Source of the DNA: JAEZDC01 sp036676415
GTDB lineage: Bacteria; Bacteroidota; Bacteroidia; Chitinophagales; Chitinophagaceae
Reading direction: 5' to 3'
Assembly (NCBI GenBank): GCA_036676415.1
Contig: JAKFCX010000005.1
Span: 19,023-83,022, forward strand
DNA length: 64,000 nucleotides
The number at the start of each line of letters is the position of its first letter. Position 1 is the first letter of the stretch. Shown here one piece after another: positions 62,606 through 64,000 of the stretch. Made by a program: the position numbers and the translations under genes. Below the pieces are notes generated by a model, which was given only the letters and a program-made list of their open reading frames with translations, did not search any database and was not told the DNA's origin.

Positions 62606-62893
62606 TGCATTCATAGGATAAATACAGTGTCCATAAAAGGTTAGAAACATCACATACCTGATTCCTCTTTCGATCATCTCCTGTATCATAAATCCACTTT
62701 CTTTATAATCGGCACCAGTACCGGAAAGTTCATAAGGACCGGAAAATAAAGATTTAAAAAAGCCGGGTTTATTTCTCAATTTTTGAATGGCTTCGTCGGA
62801 CATTACCACCAGGCTGTCTTCTTCAGGAGCTGCCCCAATTCCGTTTATTTCGTAACCAAAAGGAATGTTGTTAGATGTAAAGCTTTTATTCAT
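62606..62893 (-). CDS. Uncharacterised small ORF with unclear 3' end
   Basis: From an ATG at 62893 the minus strand reads MNKSFTSNNIPFGYEINGIG, then EEDSLVVMSDEAIQKLRNK and FMIQEMIERGIRYV, which looks like a real protein start. The frame stays open to 62354, but that would run through a strong terminator (62580-62605) and 184 bp into the DUF4268 gene. The right end given here stops at the terminator and is not a stop codon. A TGA lies one frame over near 62650, so an indel or sequencing error is possible. No family is recognised. Confidence 0.35.
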
Positions 62894-62992
62894 AATAGAT
62901 AATTTTATACAGCAAAAATCTACTTAGTAAAAGCCGCAAAGCATGACATTTATCATCCGTTAACATGATAATGCACCAATGATTTCTATCAT

Positions 62993-63000
62993 TACATTTG
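62993..63000 (+). promoter_or_regulatory. Bacteroidota-type promoter -7 element of the J-domain gene
   Basis: TACATTTG fits TAnnTTTG and ends 4 nt before a CTG codon that opens the J domain at 63005. Transcription from it would start at or near that codon. Confidence 0.5.
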
Positions 63001-63004
63001 CCTG

Positions 63005-63628
63005 CTGAAAAATTATTATAAGATACTCAACATCGACTTCGATGCCAGCCTTGCCGAAGTGAAAACAGCTTACCGGAAGCTGGCTTTTATGTATCATCCT
63101 GACAAGACGGATAACGAATTATTGAAGGCCAAATTCAATGATATAAAAGAGGCTTACGAAGTTTTAAGTGATCATGCCAGGAGAAAAAAATATGACCTGA
63201 CTTTCGATAATTTCTCCTACCGGAAGGAGGAGAAACTTACGCCATACCAGCTTCTTCAAAGCATTCAAAAATTAAGATCTAAAAATGGCAAACTTGATCC
63301 AAACCGGATGGATCTTGACAGACTGGAATTTGAGATAACTGAATTACTCTCTGAAAGAAACAAGGAAACACTCGCAAAAACTGAAGACACAGCAATCACC
63401 CAATCATTTATATCAGAATTACTGGAAACAGCAAAACCCCTGTCTTCAAAACAATTCAAACCAATCAGCGAACAAATACTACCACTGGCTGATGATAAAA
63501 TGAAAGAAAAGATCAGGCTGTTTCTTCAATCGCATACCTGGGAAAACCGCTGGAACGATTACAAAGTATTTTTTGCAATCGTTGCTGGAATAATTCTGTG
63601 TTTTATTATATATCTATTTGGCAAATAA
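63005..63628 (+). CDS. J-domain (DnaJ-like) protein with C-terminal membrane helix; start codon unusual
   Basis: The J domain reads LKNYYKILNIDFDAS, then EVKTAYRKLAFMYHPDKTDN and FNDIKEAYEVLSDHARRKKYD, with the HPD motif that stimulates Hsp70 ATPase. A helical middle part and one C-terminal transmembrane helix (VFFAIVAGIILCFIIYLFG) follow, so it is a tail-anchored Hsp70 recruiter. Complete helix I requires coding to begin at or before 63005, but no ATG, GTG or TTG is in frame there; an in-frame stop lies about 35 bp upstream. CTG at 63002 or 63005 is the best candidate. The first GTG (63059) would remove helix I. Confidence 0.82.
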   Translation: MKNYYKILNIDFDASLAEVKTAYRKLAFMYHPDKTDNELLKAKFNDIKEAYEVLSDHARRKKYDLTFDNFSYRKEEKLTPYQLLQSIQKLRSKNGKLDPNRMDLDRLEFEITELLSERNKETLAKTEDTAITQSFISELLETAKPLSSKQFKPISEQILPLADDKMKEKIRLFLQSHTWENRWNDYKVFFAIVAGIILCFIIYLFGK

Positions 63629-63631
63629 AAA

Positions 63632-63653
63632 CCGGAGATCATTTGATCTCCGG
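63632..63653 (-). terminator. Intrinsic terminator for the right-edge minus-strand gene
   Basis: Perfect 10-bp arms CCGGAGATCA / TGATCTCCGG around a 2-nt centre; on the minus strand a T run follows, so it ends the gene stopping at 63679. It may also stop the convergent J-domain transcript less efficiently. Confidence 0.82.
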
Positions 63654-63678
63654 GAAAACACTTGTTGTTAACTGTTTT

Positions 63679-64000
63679 TCATTTCAATTTTTTTGAAATT
63701 GCAATGGTTCCACCGTCCATCATTGGAGTAAACTGATAGCGATAGTTCTTGTCCTCAAAATGACCATCTGAAAGGATTACAAATGTCGTGGTATCTACAA
63801 CAAGTTGCATTGACTTCATGTCATCACCAGGTGAATCTCCATCGTTATTATAAACCGTGGTAAGGTAAATATCAACGGGTTTGGTAGAATCGAAACTCAT
63901 GGAATTATCAATCGCTTTATAAGCCACAGTTCCTAAATTGTTTATATAAAGACCACAATCCAGTTTTCTGAATAATGAGGTATCAAAACCTACTTTCCCG
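63679..64000 (-). CDS. Hypothetical protein, C-terminal fragment (cut by right window edge)
   Basis: The minus strand is open from the window edge to a stop at 63679, giving about 106 residues with no clear start in the window. A GTG at 63927 could open a shorter ORF, but coding-like sequence continues upstream (GKVGFDTSLFRKLDCGLYIN...). The visible part (STKPVDIYLTTVYNNDGDSPGDDMKSMQLVVDTTTFVILSDGHFEDKNYRYQFTP) has no motif I recognise. Its own terminator lies at 63632-63653. Confidence 0.6.
   Translation of the reverse strand, partial: GKVGFDTSLFRKLDCGLYINNLGTVAYKAIDNSMSFDSTKPVDIYLTTVYNNDGDSPGDDMKSMQLVVDTTTFVILSDGHFEDKNYRYQFTPMMDGGTIAISKKLK

Overview
The window looks like a chromosomal segment of a Bacteroidota bacterium, most likely family Chitinophagaceae; the genus cannot be fixed from sequence alone. 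The reasons are: type IX secretion (T9SS) type A and type B sorting domains on very large secreted proteins, TAnnTTTG-type promoter octamers, a fused DAHP synthase/chorismate mutase, a futalosine-pathway menaquinone enzyme, a SusA-like amylase beside glycogen genes, low G+C, and few Shine-Dalgarno sites. No phage, plasmid, insertion sequence or CRISPR array is visible. Most genes are core metabolism.

Layout. 1-2.5 kb: a left-edge secreted protein, a small outer-membrane-type protein, an RlpA-like protein, a VanX/DdpX-type dipeptidase and a DUF952 gene. 2.5-8.8 kb (minus): shikimate genes DAHPS/CM, aroB, aroA and aroC, preceded by a DEAD-box RNA helicase. 9.0-11.4 kb: two tiny paralogous lipoproteins, an ECF sigma factor, and a membrane protein whose N-terminus looks like an anti-sigma domain and whose exported half is a trypsin-like protease. 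11.5-18.8 kb: GH31 glycosidase, sugar nucleotidyltransferase, PLP deaminase, lipB and an RluA pseudouridine synthase. 18.8-25.8 kb: two giant T9SS type B proteins flanking thioredoxin. 25.9-29 kb: an AT-rich methyltransferase/fucosyltransferase cassette. 29-39.3 kb: nucleoside transporter, mqnE, clpC, a STAS-like protein, rnz, an esterase, dapA and accA. 39.4-43.2 kb: secreted metalloprotease and tRNA-Asp. 43.7-51 kb: L,D-transpeptidase, Gfo/Idh oxidoreductase, sugar transferase, M1 peptidase and a FemAB-like acyltransferase. 51-61.3 kb: glycogen/maltodextrin block (glgB, GH13, MFS, glgC, glgA, FHS transporter). 61.5-64 kb: YqaE/Pmp3-like protein, DUF4268, a doubtful small ORF, a J-domain protein and a right-edge partial gene.

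The most interesting system is at 9.0-11.4 kb. The upstream regions of both small lipoproteins and of the ECF sigma gene carry the same promoter-like pattern, GGGTTAC, then 16-17 nt, then TATTAA or TATAAA. It is absent from every other intergenic region I scanned. This predicts an autoregulated sigma regulon whose regulator combines anti-sigma, transmembrane and serine-protease parts in one polypeptide, with two abundant small lipoproteins as outputs.

Other points of note are two families of dispersed intergenic repeats (one lies in frame inside lipB), an M1 peptidase with a barrel-like C-terminus, a J-domain gene with no conventional start codon, and 142-codon tandem modules in a giant adhesin-like protein.
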